A stretch of DNA of 64,000 nucleotides from positions 1 through 64,000 of the forward strand of contig JABSRA010000014.1 in the NCBI GenBank assembly GCA_013215445.1, given 5' to 3'. The notes under the pieces were generated by a model. The model was not told where the DNA came from. It ran no database searches and was given only the letters and a program-made list of their open reading frames with translations. The stretch is from Oceanospirillaceae bacterium (GTDB lineage: Bacteria; Pseudomonadota; Gammaproteobacteria; Pseudomonadales; Balneatricaceae). The translations under genes and the position numbers were made by a program. Position 1 is the stretch's first letter, and each line of letters starts with the position of its first letter. Shown here piece after piece: positions 1 through 9,507 of this stretch.

Positions 1-446
1 AAAAAAATGGATTGCGTTACTTAAAGCCCTGTTTAGAATCGATGCTGCCCGATTTGGTGTTGATATTGCTAGGCACCAATGACTTGAAGCACCGCTTCGG
101 TCTCTCGGCCTAAGATATAGCGCAAGGATTCTCTCGGTTAGTAGATGAAACTTTGAAATTCCAGAGTTTAGCGCAACCCAGATCACCAAAAGTATTGCTG
201 ATGTGTCCGCCAGCTATCTATGAAGTGGGTAGTTTGGCAAATATGTTCGCCGGTGGAGAAGTAAAGTCTCTTGCGTTGACGCAGCATTACGCCCAGTGTG
301 CCGCCGATTTAGGTTGTGCATTTTTTGATGTTGGCTCAGTGGTGACGTCTTGTGAAAATGAAGGTATTCACTGGCAAGTAGAGCAGCATCGGCTGTTGGC
401 CGAGGCTTTGACCGGTCAGGTTCAATCGATACTATCCAGCGCATGA
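1..446 (+). pseudogene. SGNH/GDSL hydrolase, C-terminal part, in-frame stop
   Basis: The reading frame is open from the window edge and encodes an SGNH/arylesterase-like block: a LGTNDLK motif (about positions 69-89), then a TAA stop at 111-113, then continued family-like sequence to the natural end at 446. The last part holds a GIHWQVEQH segment, which carries the catalytic histidine in this family. The stop falls where the family has the SA-x-DIA segment, so one sense codon (for example CAA) appears to have become TAA. The N-terminal half lies outside the window. A short product could start after the stop but would lack the GTND block. Inference: a recent pseudogene or a sequencing error. 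Confidence 0.75.
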
Positions 447-523
447 GTGGCTTACCCGCCACTCTATAAGAGAAAATAGCCGCTCAATTAAGTCGTTAAT
501 CACCCAATAACAGGAATAAACTA

Positions 524-1417
524 TTGACCAGTTTTCGTGCTAAATTATCCAGTAATAGCCATCTACAGGGAGTTGTCTATATGTTGTTCGCCATGTTTTC
601 TCTGGCGACTATGGATGCACTGGCTAAGCATTTAGTCACAGATAAATACGACCCTATTCAAATTCTGGCGATGCGTGGTTGGATAATCATGATTGCGATG
701 CTGATCTATTATGCCTCTCGTAAAAAACTGCGCCAACTAAAGATGGTTAAACCTCTGTCGCAATTAGCGCGAGGGGTCTTTGGCTTTATGGCGCCGTTTT
801 TTTTCTTTAAAGCGTTACAAACCTTGCCTCTGGCAGATGCCACGGTAATATTTTTCAGTTCAACCTTTATGATTACCGCGCTGTCAGGCCCATTATTGAA
901 AGAAAAAGTCGGTGTTTATCGCTGGGCTGCAGTACTGGTGGGTTTTGGCGGGGTGGTCATTGCCATGGACCCTCAGGGAGATGGCAAACTTTTGAGCTAT
1001 GTTTACTGCCTGATTGGCAGTTTTAGCTACGCAATTTTGTTTATTTCTGGCCGCTGGCTAGCGCGTACTGAGACGGTCGATTCGCTGGTGTTTGGTTTTA
1101 ATTTAGCCCTGGTGGTGTTCGCCACTAGTCTCTCCCCCTGGGTCTGGGTGAGTGTGCAAGTTAGCGATCTTTGGGCTATTTTACTGTTTTCTCTATTGGG
1201 ATTGCTTGGCCATTTCTGCATTACCCATGCTTTTAGCAAATCCGACGCGGCACTGATTGCCCCGCTTGAATATACCGCGCTGCTCTGGGCGGTGCTCTGG
1301 GGTTACTTAATCTGGGGGGATATACCCAATCAGCAGGTGGCACTGGGATCGGCGATCATCATCGGCTGTGCGCTATTCGTGGTGTTTCGCGAGTCGCGCA
1401 AAAAAAGCAAGGCCTAA
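524..1417 (+). CDS. EamA/DMT-family permease
   Basis: A 297-residue inner-membrane protein with about ten hydrophobic segments forming two EamA repeats (roughly residues 15-150 and 155-290). It belongs to the drug/metabolite transporter superfamily, whose members export or import small metabolites; the substrate cannot be read from sequence. The start is TTG at 524, preceded by AGGA about eight bases upstream. The C-terminus is basic (ESRKKSKA), as expected for a cytoplasmic tail. A second, divergent EamA protein lies at 53147-54019. Confidence 0.85.
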   Translation: MTSFRAKLSSNSHLQGVVYMLFAMFSLATMDALAKHLVTDKYDPIQILAMRGWIIMIAMLIYYASRKKLRQLKMVKPLSQLARGVFGFMAPFFFFKALQTLPLADATVIFFSSTFMITALSGPLLKEKVGVYRWAAVLVGFGGVVIAMDPQGDGKLLSYVYCLIGSFSYAILFISGRWLARTETVDSLVFGFNLALVVFATSLSPWVWVSVQVSDLWAILLFSLLGLLGHFCITHAFSKSDAALIAPLEYTALLWAVLWGYLIWGDIPNQQVALGSAIIIGCALFVVFRESRKKSKA

Positions 1418-1500
1418 CCCGGGGCGTAGAGGTCGTACTCACTTTTTTATTTAATGGCTATCGTTAGCTACTTATAAACAACTATCGAGAACAAATTTAG

Positions 1501-2253
1501 ATGGATATATCGGTTTTAAATATTGCGTTGTTGTTAGTCGCGGGTTTTTTGGGTGGCATTATCAATACTTTAGCCGGTGGCGGTTCTAACCTGACCATGC
1601 CAGCACTCATGGTAATGGGGATGCCTGCGGATGTCGCGAATGCCACCAATAGATTGGGCATTTTTTTGCAGGCGCTGACCGGCGTGGCTAAATTCAACCA
1701 ACAGGATAAACTGCCCAAGGATGATTTGTTGGCTATTTTGCTGCCTAGTCTACTCGGCGGTTTGATTGGCGCAGTAGCTGCCGTCTGGGCTCCGTTGTGG
1801 CTGCTTAAACCTATGCTGTTAGGTACGATGCTCTGTGTTGCTGGCGCGATGTTGATTTTCCCTGATTTGATCCCCGATGAGAGCTCTGGCGCGCGCAAGG
1901 TGAAGGATAGTCGCTGGGGATTTTGGGGGCTATTTGTCGCCGGCTTATACGGCGGTTTTGTGCAGGCGGGAGTAGGGTTCGTACTGTTAACGGTACTGGC
2001 CGGTAGTTTACGTTATGATTTAGTCGCTGCTAACGCTTTAAAATTACTCTGCACCATTGGTTTTACGCTGGTGGCGTTAATCGTATTTATCAGTCAGGGC
2101 TTGGTCAATTGGTACTATGGCTTAATTCTCTCGGTCGGTTATGTCGCCGGCGCGGTCGTTGGGGTTAAATGGGCAATCCAAGTGTCGGCTAAAACGATGC
2201 GAAAAGTGCTGTTTGGTTTGACGCTTTTCGCCTGTGTCGCCGTCTATTTATAG
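1501..2253 (+). CDS. TSUP/TauE-SafE family permease
   Basis: A 250-residue integral membrane protein with about eight hydrophobic segments. It has the family hallmark GG-x-x-N-T-LAGGGS near the N-terminus (about residues 18-29) and a second GLYGGFVQAGVGF block near the middle, the two half-repeats of the sulfite exporter TauE/SafE fold. Members move sulfite, sulfonates or other organic anions across the inner membrane. The substrate is unknown here, and no sulfonate catabolic gene is adjacent. It starts 83 bases after the EamA gene, on the same strand. Confidence 0.85.
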   Translation: MDISVLNIALLLVAGFLGGIINTLAGGGSNLTMPALMVMGMPADVANATNRLGIFLQALTGVAKFNQQDKLPKDDLLAILLPSLLGGLIGAVAAVWAPLWLLKPMLLGTMLCVAGAMLIFPDLIPDESSGARKVKDSRWGFWGLFVAGLYGGFVQAGVGFVLLTVLAGSLRYDLVAANALKLLCTIGFTLVALIVFISQGLVNWYYGLILSVGYVAGAVVGVKWAIQVSAKTMRKVLFGLTLFACVAVYL

Positions 2254-2426
2254 TGAGACCAAGGCATTACTCTCTGCTTAGGCCGTCAGATAACTCGGAC
2301 GGCTTAGCGGTAATAGCCGTATCGCAGAGCAATAGTAAGCGCTGACCAACCTATATCCTTTAGTTTACAATAACGGTGTTGCTAGCCCTAATCATGAGCA
2401 GCGCCAAGCATGAACCTACCCAGCCC

Positions 2427-3167
2427 TCAGAGTAAATCCCACAAAGTATTGAAAATAATTTGCTGAGCGGCGGCTACTTCCTTGGCCTCTATGACCACCG
2501 CAGTTGGGTAGTTATTTGAAGCCAATGAAATAATGGCTACTTTTGGTGGGTAGATAGCGATGTATGCCGCATCAACTTTGCCCGCGGTTTTAAGCCATTT
2601 TCGCTCCGACAACTCGGCGTCTTCGCCACCATCGCCGATGGCTATTACCCGTACCTCAATACCTTTTTTGATACGCAAGTTAGTATAGTTGGGAAACGGG
2701 CGATAGAGATGTGCGCGAATCGGCTTAGAGGAAAAGACCGCATAGCTTTTTTCCTGTGAGAGCTGCACTGTGTTCAATATATCGCGCAGCACAAATTCAA
2801 TTCCTTCATCCCCCTCATAAAATTGTACTTGGGTAGCAGAAAAATCGGGTTTTAAGTGCTGCAGGTCGGGAATGACCGTCGTTTTTAGTTGCACGATGGC
2901 CGTTTCTAAATCACTTTGTTTTTTTTCTGCTAGCTGTAATAGCACTTCTGGATCTCGTGGGGCGAATAATTTTCGCCTGCCTCTGGGTAAATAATTGACA
3001 ACTCCCTTTAACAGCAAACTTTTCAAACACTCGTGCGCGGTACCGCGGTTAATCTCCGATTTTTCGGCGATAGCCCTAATGGGGCTTGGTCCTAGTGATA
3101 ATAGTGATTGATAAATAATGGCCTCTTTGGTGCTGAGACCCAGTTTTTCGAGTGTTTTATTATGCAT
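2427..3167 (-). CDS. TrmB-like transcriptional regulator
   Basis: A 246-residue protein. Residues 1-75 form a winged helix of the TrmB type (LGLSTKEAIIYQSLLSLGP, then INRGTAHECLKSLLLKGVV), followed by a short coiled segment and a C-terminal sensor-like domain. TrmB proteins are sugar-responsive regulators best known in archaea and found in some bacteria. It is divergent from glmU with 147 bases between the starts, so control of the amino-sugar genes or of itself is a reasonable guess. An AGGAAA ribosome site precedes the ATG. The effector is unknown. Confidence 0.75.
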   Translation of the reverse strand: MHNKTLEKLGLSTKEAIIYQSLLSLGPSPIRAIAEKSEINRGTAHECLKSLLLKGVVNYLPRGRRKLFAPRDPEVLLQLAEKKQSDLETAIVQLKTTVIPDLQHLKPDFSATQVQFYEGDEGIEFVLRDILNTVQLSQEKSYAVFSSKPIRAHLYRPFPNYTNLRIKKGIEVRVIAIGDGGEDAELSERKWLKTAGKVDAAYIAIYPPKVAIISLASNNYPTAVVIEAKEVAAAQQIIFNTLWDLL

Positions 3168-3314
3168 TTTGTCAATTTTTTCCTGACAAGTGGTATTGTT
3201 AATATTTATTATTGCTTTAAATTAGCCAACATTGAAAGCGATATTTACAGAACCTACAAAGAAGTCTCATTATATTCCCAACAATGATAGGAAATTTGAG
3301 CTGAGGATAGAGAG

Positions 3315-4688
3315 ATGAACACAGATATTATTATCTTGGCGGCGGGTCAGGGCTCTAGAATGCGCTCTAAGTTACCCAAAGTATTACACCAAATAGGCGG
3401 CAAAAGTATGTTGCAGCACGTTATTGATAACGTCAATGCAATCACTACTATTGCCAATCAAGTCCATACCCATGTTATTGTCGGCCACCGGGCAGAATTA
3501 GTAGAGCAATCATTAGCGGGGCAAAATATTCAGTTTGCCAGGCAAGCGGATCAATTGGGTACTGGGCATGCGGTTGCACAGGTATTAAATAACCTTCGTG
3601 AAGAGGGAATTAGCCTCATTTTGTACGGTGATGTCCCCCTCACCCAGAGCAGTACCTTACAAGAGTTGGTGGACATCGCAAAACTAGATCAAGTGGGGCT
3701 ATTGACGGTAACACTGGCAAACCCGATGGGTTATGGACGTATTGTGCGTAATGCAGCGGCGCAGGTGACTGCAATTGTCGAGCAAAAAGATGCCAGCGCA
3801 GAGCAGCTCGCTATCACTGAAATAAACACCGGTATTATGGCGGTGCCCAACAAGTTTTTGCGCAAGTGGATATCTCAGCTGAACAATGACAATACTCAGG
3901 GCGAATATTATTTAACCGATATTATTGCCATGGCGACTGCAGATAAGGTCTCCATTGTCACCCGCTCTCCCAGGGCAGAACAAGAAGTGCAAGGGGTCAA
4001 TGATAAGGTGCAGTTGGCGAGCTTAGAGCGCTTTTACCAGTTACAGCAAGCCAGAGCGTTAATGTTGGCCGGTGCCACACTTGCCGACCCTGAGCGGATT
4101 GATATACGCGGCAAGGTGACCCTTGAAGGCGAAGTCTTTATCGATATTAACGTGATCTTTGAAGGCGAGGTAGTATTGGGTGATGGGGTGCGCATTGCCG
4201 CCAATTGTGTGATCAAAGATGCCACTATTGCCGCGGATGCCATTATCAAGAACAATACCATGATAGAGCAATCTAGTGTCGGCGAGTGCTGTGAAGTGGG
4301 GCCTTTTGCCCGGCTACGTCCGGGCACCCAACTTGCCGCCAAAGCCAAGATCGGCAATTTCGTTGAAACCAAAAAAACCAGTATCGGTGAGGGCTCTAAA
4401 GTGAGCCATCTCACTTATTTAGGCGATGCGCAGATAGGTGCAGAGGTCAATATCGGTGCCGGCACCATCACTTGTAATTACGATGGGGTGAATAAATTTA
4501 CCACTGAAATAGGCGATGGAGCGTTTATCGGCTCTAATTCTTCACTGGTGGCACCGGTTAGCATTGGTGCAGGCGCGACGATAGGCGCGGGCTCGACGAT
4601 CACCAAAAAAGTGGCAGCAGGACAACTGAGTGTTGCCCGAGGCAAACAGATTAATCTGCAAAACTGGCAGCGCCCAGTTAAAAAATAA
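3315..4688 (+). CDS. glmU: Bifunctional GlmU: GlcN-1-P acetyltransferase and GlcNAc-1-P uridyltransferase
   Basis: A 457-residue cytoplasmic enzyme making UDP-GlcNAc, the precursor of peptidoglycan and lipopolysaccharide. The N-terminal nucleotidyltransferase carries LAAGQGSRMRSKLPK (about residues 8-22), the nucleotide-binding signature. From about residue 250 the chain is a left-handed beta-helix with hexapeptide repeats (acetyltransferase), including RPGT and the NFVETKK segment. Length is typical (456 in E. coli). It is followed after 54 bases by glmS on the same strand, so the two steps of the pathway are probably co-transcribed. Confidence 0.97.
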   Translation: MNTDIIILAAGQGSRMRSKLPKVLHQIGGKSMLQHVIDNVNAITTIANQVHTHVIVGHRAELVEQSLAGQNIQFARQADQLGTGHAVAQVLNNLREEGISLILYGDVPLTQSSTLQELVDIAKLDQVGLLTVTLANPMGYGRIVRNAAAQVTAIVEQKDASAEQLAITEINTGIMAVPNKFLRKWISQLNNDNTQGEYYLTDIIAMATADKVSIVTRSPRAEQEVQGVNDKVQLASLERFYQLQQARALMLAGATLADPERIDIRGKVTLEGEVFIDINVIFEGEVVLGDGVRIAANCVIKDATIAADAIIKNNTMIEQSSVGECCEVGPFARLRPGTQLAAKAKIGNFVETKKTSIGEGSKVSHLTYLGDAQIGAEVNIGAGTITCNYDGVNKFTTEIGDGAFIGSNSSLVAPVSIGAGATIGAGSTITKKVAAGQLSVARGKQINLQNWQRPVKK

Positions 4689-4742
4689 CGATTTTTAGCC
4701 GCACCCAAGATGTGTGCACTAGTAATAAATTAAGGGAAGATT

Positions 4743-6566
4743 ATGTGTGGAATAGTAGGAGCGACAACTGAGCGCTCAGTAGCACAAATATTAATAGAGG
4801 GATTGAGACGCTTAGAATACCGCGGTTACGATTCAGCGGGAATGGCAATTTGGAATGGCGAACAGCTACAGCGCTTGCGCCGTGAAGGTAAGGTACAAAT
4901 GCTCGCCGATGCGCAGCAGCAGACGCCGCTAACGGGCACCTGTGGTATCGCCCACACCCGCTGGGCAACCCATGGAGTCCCAGCAGAGCGCAATGCGCAC
5001 CCGCATATGTCAAACCAGCGCATAGCAGTAGTGCACAACGGTATTATTGAAAATTTTGAAGCGCTGCGTAAAGAATTACTCGCTGATGGTTATATTTTTG
5101 AGTCCGAAACAGATTCTGAAGTAATTGCTCACTTATTAGACAGATCAGTGCAGGCGGGCAATAGCTTATTAAGTGCGGTGCAAGAATGTACGGTTTTGTT
5201 AAAGGGCGCATTTGCCTTGGGCATCATGCATAAAGACAACCCGTCGCAGATCATTGCCGCGCGAAAAGGCAGTCCACTAGTGATTGGTGTCGGCCTCGGC
5301 GAGAACTTCATCGCCTCTGACCAGCTGGCATTACTACCGGTAACCGATCGCTTTATGTTTTTAGAAGAGGGCGACATTGCCCTGGTTGACCGTGACAGTA
5401 TTTCTATTTTGGATGCCGCAGGTCACAGCGTAGAACGCGATATCAGCACTTACGAGCACAGCGTTAACGCCACCGATAAAGGTGGTTACAAGCACTATAT
5501 GCTCAAAGAAATTTACCAGCAGCCCAGTGTCACTAAGGCAGCTTTTAATGGCCGGATCCGCGAGGGGCTGGTCGATGAAAATTGTTTTGGCAGCACGGCC
5601 GCGGCTATTTTTGATCAAGTCAAACAAGTGCAAATCATCGCCTGTGGTACCAGCTTCCATGCAGGCTTAGTCGCCAAGTACTGGATGGAATCAATCGCGG
5701 GTATCCCAACCCAGGTAGAAGTGGCCAGCGAGTACCGCTATCGCAAAGCAGTGATTAGTGAAGGCACACTGTTTATCTCCATCTCACAATCGGGTGAAAC
5801 CGCCGATACACTGGCGGCACTGCGCGATGTGAAAGATCAGATTCTGGCGAGTTTAACCATTTGCAACGTACCGGGCAGCTCGTTAATCCGCGAATCTGAC
5901 TTGCACTTAATGACCAATGCTGGCCCAGAAATCGGCGTGGCTTCCACCAAGGCATTTACCACCCAGCTAGTGGCGTTGTTATTAACCACGCTGGTGATCG
6001 GGCGCAGGTTTACCTTGCAGCAAGATACGGAACGTCAATTAGTGGCAGATTTACAGCAACTTCCCGAAATAGTCGCTAAAGCGCTGTTAATGGACAGTGA
6101 TATCGAAGCGATGTCGGCGAGTTTTGCCGAAAAACAGCACGCGTTGTTTTTGGGGCGCGGTGAACTCTATCCTATCGCGATGGAGGGAGCGCTCAAGCTC
6201 AAAGAAATCTCCTATATACATGCCGAAGCCTACCCAGCTGGTGAGCTAAAGCATGGTCCACTGGCGCTAGTCGATAAAAACATGCCCGTGGTGACCGTCG
6301 CCCCTGACAATGACATGTTGGATAAACTCAAAGCTAACTTGCAGGAAGTGCGCGCTCGCGGTGGCGAGTTGTTTATCTTCTGTGGCTCAGATGCAATAAC
6401 CACGGACAACGGTTATTACGTGTTGCGCATGCCAGAGATGCCAAAGATATTAGAGGCCATTGTGTATACCATTCCGATGCAATTGTTCTCCTATCATGTG
6501 GCGGTGCTCAAGGGCACGGATGTGGATCAGCCGAGGAACTTAGCGAAGTCGGTGACAGTGGAGTAG
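4743..6566 (+). CDS. glmS: Glutamine-fructose-6-phosphate aminotransferase (isomerizing)
   Basis: A 607-residue enzyme that converts fructose-6-phosphate and glutamine to glucosamine-6-phosphate, the first committed step to UDP-GlcNAc. Met1 is followed by the nucleophilic Cys2 (MCGIVGA) of the class II glutamine amidotransferase domain, which also has HTRWATHG. Two SIS sugar-isomerase domains follow (about residues 280-420 and 450-600), with SQSGETADT and ASTKAFTTQ motifs, and the chain ends with the family-typical LAKSVTVE. It lies just after glmU and ends at a clear hairpin terminator. Confidence 0.97.
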   Translation: MCGIVGATTERSVAQILIEGLRRLEYRGYDSAGMAIWNGEQLQRLRREGKVQMLADAQQQTPLTGTCGIAHTRWATHGVPAERNAHPHMSNQRIAVVHNGIIENFEALRKELLADGYIFESETDSEVIAHLLDRSVQAGNSLLSAVQECTVLLKGAFALGIMHKDNPSQIIAARKGSPLVIGVGLGENFIASDQLALLPVTDRFMFLEEGDIALVDRDSISILDAAGHSVERDISTYEHSVNATDKGGYKHYMLKEIYQQPSVTKAAFNGRIREGLVDENCFGSTAAAIFDQVKQVQIIACGTSFHAGLVAKYWMESIAGIPTQVEVASEYRYRKAVISEGTLFISISQSGETADTLAALRDVKDQILASLTICNVPGSSLIRESDLHLMTNAGPEIGVASTKAFTTQLVALLLTTLVIGRRFTLQQDTERQLVADLQQLPEIVAKALLMDSDIEAMSASFAEKQHALFLGRGELYPIAMEGALKLKEISYIHAEAYPAGELKHGPLALVDKNMPVVTVAPDNDMLDKLKANLQEVRARGGELFIFCGSDAITTDNGYYVLRMPEMPKILEAIVYTIPMQLFSYHVAVLKGTDVDQPRNLAKSVTVE

Positions 6567-6586
6567 CAGCGCTTTAATTACTGAAT

Positions 6587-6615
6587 AAAAAAGGATGCTG
6601 ATGGCATCCTTTTTT
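6587..6615 (+). terminator. Rho-independent terminator after glmS
   Basis: The hairpin GGATGC (6593-6598), loop TGATG, GCATCC (6604-6609), is flanked by an A run upstream and a T run downstream, extending the stem with A-T pairs. It sits 21 bases after the glmS stop codon and could work in both directions. The same hairpin occurs as an exact reverse complement after dld at 34677-34705. Confidence 0.85.
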
Positions 6616-7110
6616 GTGCTGGTGATTTTTATAAGACTTAACTGATTTCTATTTTATTTTTTGTCTGGGTTTGAAGCGAGAATGACATTATTCAGGCGTT
6701 AATTTATAGCGTTTTATTCGAATCGTTTCGTCTTTGACGAGTGACTTTCTTTTGACGTGATAAAGAAAGTAACCAAGGTGGCTCATTGCCATCCATGGCA
6801 CCGCCAAATTGCTTACTCCGGCGACAATGCCAAGGGATTTGGTGGCTCCGTAGTGTAGCTTCGTATAAGACTGATATTATTATCGAATAGTAAGTGACCT
6901 TCTTTTTACGGGAGAGTGTTGTTGGTCAGGGGAGTAGGCTTTTTGAAAATCAGCGAGTGTGATTTATGTTGCTTTTTAGTATCCCAAGTACTAGATAGTC
7001 ATACTATCTCTATAAACCGGTCATATGTTCTCCATGAGTTGCTATCTTTTAGGGTAGTATCTGATGCTAAATTAAGTTTCTGGGCGCTGTGTTCAGATGA
7101 AATTTGCATA
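6616..7110. repeat. Gene-free stretch with a degraded dispersed repeat
   Basis: No convincing gene. Positions 6781-6860 resemble the composite repeat seen at 33081-33445: they share CCGCCAA/CGCCAA, a ctCCGGCGrCAAT block and GTGGCTCCGTAG. Upstream (about 6740-6775) are two CTTTCTTTT / AAAGAAAG half-sites that can pair. The region looks like an old, decayed intergenic repeat. The rest is AT-rich and may contain the promoter of the next gene. Confidence 0.5.
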
Positions 7111-7123
7111 GGTGAGGAAAAAT

Positions 7124-8170
7124 ATGAGCTTAGCGCTAGGTAAACAGTGGTCACTGCGTAGAATGGCAGATAACAACGGATTTTTTAAAATGTCGTCATT
7201 GGATCAGCGCCCGCCCATTGAAGAGCCCATTAAAGCTTCGCTGACACAGGCTAATTTACTCACTACCGATAAACTCAATGCCGATATCGTGACGTTTAAG
7301 CGGTTATTGATTGAGACATTCCAATCGCGCGCCTCTGCAATGTTGCTCGACCCTTCCTTTGCCGTGCCTGGCTGTCTTAATGCCTTAGATACCGACAAAG
7401 GTTTGTTCCTCTCGTTAGAAGATCCGTACAGTACTAAAACGGAACAGGGAGCGACGCTTACCTCAGTTATTAACGGCTGGAATGTCGGTAAAATCAAACG
7501 TATCGGTGGTGATGCCCTCAAACTTTTGATCTGGTACAGGCCAGAAGGTGATCGTGCCGTTAACTCACACCAGCAACAGCTAGTGAGAGAGATAGGTGCG
7601 CAGTGTGTTAAATACGATATTCCCTTCGTACTAGAGTTGCTGGCCTATCCAAGTACGCAAAGTTTTGCTACAGCAACGCTTAAAGCGCAAAACAAAGCGG
7701 ATTCTGTGTTGCTGGCTCTGACGGAGTTTGCCAAGGCGGAGTACCAAGTGGATGTCTTTATGCTGGAGAGCCCCGTTGCAGCTGCTGATCTTCCTGGGGT
7801 CGGCAAGTCCGGTTGGGAAGAGGTGCAGCCATTGTTTGAGCAGATAACAACGCTGGCGCAACGCCCTTGGATTATGTTGTCGATGGGAGCTGATATGGAG
7901 CAATTCCAAATCATGATGACCCATGCCTATCGCGCTGGTTGCTCGGGTTATTTAGCGGGTCGCGCTTACTGGTTAAACACTTTGTCGCTCTACCCCGATT
8001 GGCAGGCAATGACGGATAGCTTGCACGTTGAGGCTCTGGATTACATTGACGCACTTAATCAGTTGACCGATGAATGCGCCACCCCGTGGTATGAGTGTGC
8101 CAGTGGCGAACTAGCGGCAAACTCAACGATTGTAGATCAAGACTTTTGCCAGTCGTATGCTGATATTTAA
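7124..8170 (+). CDS. LacD-like class I aldolase-family protein
   Basis: A 348-residue protein resembling the tagatose-1,6-bisphosphate aldolase (LacD) TIM-barrel family: an early LLDPSFA segment, ALKLLIWYRPE (strand with the conserved Lys), VLELLAYP (the conserved Glu region), and a late GCSGYLAGRAYW block. I place the start at ATG 7124 rather than GTG 7112 because a GAGG ribosome site lies six bases before it. The segment matching the Schiff-base lysine motif (VDVLKVEVPV-like in LacD) reads VDVFMLESPV, so residue 213 is Met instead of Lys. The substrate is unknown. It is convergent with a PEP-mutase-family gene. Confidence 0.7.
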   Translation: MSLALGKQWSLRRMADNNGFFKMSSLDQRPPIEEPIKASLTQANLLTTDKLNADIVTFKRLLIETFQSRASAMLLDPSFAVPGCLNALDTDKGLFLSLEDPYSTKTEQGATLTSVINGWNVGKIKRIGGDALKLLIWYRPEGDRAVNSHQQQLVREIGAQCVKYDIPFVLELLAYPSTQSFATATLKAQNKADSVLLALTEFAKAEYQVDVFMLESPVAAADLPGVGKSGWEEVQPLFEQITTLAQRPWIMLSMGADMEQFQIMMTHAYRAGCSGYLAGRAYWLNTLSLYPDWQAMTDSLHVEALDYIDALNQLTDECATPWYECASGELAANSTIVDQDFCQSYADI

Positions 8171-8185
8171 CCGATAGAAGGTTAT

Positions 8186-8219
8186 GCATTAGAATCAAGA
8201 TTGCACTTTATTCTAATGC
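8186..8219. terminator. Inverted repeat between convergent genes
   Basis: Perfect 10-base arms, GCATTAGAAT (8186-8195) and ATTCTAATGC (8210-8219), are separated by 14 bases. It lies between two convergent stop codons (8170 and 8230), the expected place for a bidirectional terminator. It lacks a long T run, so its efficiency is uncertain. Confidence 0.5.
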
Positions 8220-8229
8220 TTGAAGTATA

Positions 8230-9042
8230 TTATTGTTTTCCCCTCTCCAGTAATTCATCCATGTAATTAGAGTCTATCCCCTTGCCTAATCTTGAGAAAT
8301 CCCCATTGTCGAGTATTGCCCTCATTGTATCGTGCATCACTTGTTGAACTTCGCGTACATTGGCTGAGCCAAGGGAAATTCTTGCCACTCCCGCATCTGA
8401 TAATTGCGCAGTGCTAAAAGCTGTCATGGCACCCACTGCCAATATGTTTACCGGAATAGATACTGACTGACAAACCGTTTTAACTGATGCTAAGTCAGGG
8501 AGGCAGGGGATGTAGACGCAATCTGCACCGACACTTTCGTAGGCTTGAATACGTTTTATGGCTTCAGCTAAATCGTATTGTTTGTTCATTAAGCCATCTG
8601 CTCTGGCCACTAATACAAAATCCGCTGATAGAGATCTCGCTGTCGCAGCTGCTGCTTTGATTCGCTCTACCGCCAATTCAAAATTATAAACGCTGGCACT
8701 TGGCAGTAGTGTATCTTCAATCGAAATACCGGCAAGCCCCACTTCAGCAGCCAGCTTAACCGTTTGTGCAACGGTATCTGGATCATCGCCAAAACCATTT
8801 TCAAAGTCCCCTGAAACAGGAAGTTTTGTGGCAGCAACCATCTCCTCGGCGTGAGCTAACATCTCATCACGGCTTACATTACCCATATCGGCTCGACCAA
8901 GCGTGAAAGCATAGGCTGCTGAAGACGTTCCAATCGCTTTAGCCCCAAGTGCGGCATACATTCTGGCAGAGCCAATATCCCAGGCATTCGCCAAAATAAA
9001 AGGTCGACCTGGATGATGTAATTCACGAAAATTAATGGTCAT
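8230..9042 (-). CDS. Isocitrate lyase/PEP mutase family protein
   Basis: A 270-residue alpha/beta-barrel enzyme of the PEP mutase/isocitrate lyase superfamily. Motifs include LANAWDIGSARMYAALGAKAIGTSS near the N-terminus, the metal-site GDFENGFGDDP (about residues 79-88), GISIEDT and VARADG. The KKCGH motif of true isocitrate lyase is absent, so it is more likely a C-C or P-C lyase or mutase of unknown substrate (methylisocitrate lyase or carboxyphosphonoenolpyruvate-mutase-like). An AAGGAT ribosome site lies eight bases before the ATG. Confidence 0.85.
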   Translation of the reverse strand: MTINFRELHHPGRPFILANAWDIGSARMYAALGAKAIGTSSAAYAFTLGRADMGNVSRDEMLAHAEEMVAATKLPVSGDFENGFGDDPDTVAQTVKLAAEVGLAGISIEDTLLPSASVYNFELAVERIKAAAATARSLSADFVLVARADGLMNKQYDLAEAIKRIQAYESVGADCVYIPCLPDLASVKTVCQSVSIPVNILAVGAMTAFSTAQLSDAGVARISLGSANVREVQQVMHDTMRAILDNGDFSRLGKGIDSNYMDELLERGKQ

Positions 9043-9507
9043 TCTTGGTATCCTTTGATGTTGGTAAGACAGAGATAAGTATTTAATCTTTGTCCTTGAA
9101 AGGTTCTCTAAAAATATTAACCGCTGGTTATCGAAATGATGGATATAAAAAGTACTGTTCCCTAATCAAACAAACATTGATCAGCAACGGCTAGGCCCGA
9201 TCAGTTAGGCAGAACTTTGCAGACAACCACTTGCTGCCCTAGCATACTCTTTATTTGATAGCATTTATTGCTCAGTTGATCGGCGACACTTGTACGCAGG
9301 CTATCAAAAAAGCTGGTGAGCGTACTAACACAGTAACAAACAGAGCAATGCAGGTAGTATCCAGACTAGATTTATCAGGATTTTTTGTATTTATCAGAGG
9401 GCTGCTAATAATTAATGTATATTGTCTTAAGCAAGACGTTACACCAGCATAATAGTTCGAAAAGCTGTGAGCTAGTTGAGTTTCATAATAATAGCCAAGG
9501 AAATACC
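9043..9507. other. Intergenic region upstream of the ferredoxin-MscS operon
   Basis: No supported gene. It separates the divergent PEP-mutase-family gene from the membrane ferredoxin operon and presumably holds both promoters. A short reading frame at 9255-9452 shows no recognisable family and no good ribosome site. The AAGGAAA ribosome site for the next gene is at 9497-9503. Confidence 0.5.

Noticed and set aside
4689-4742. glmS ribozyme or riboswitch
   Set aside because: The gap between glmU and glmS is only 54 bases, too short for the ribozyme, and that ribozyme is typical of Firmicutes.
6916-7143. 75-codon plus-strand frame before the LacD-like gene
   Set aside because: No ribosome site, no recognisable domain, and its end overlaps the better-supported start of the next gene.
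9255-9452. 65-codon frame in the gap before the ferredoxin gene
   Set aside because: No family resemblance and no clear ribosome site; it lies in a likely promoter region.
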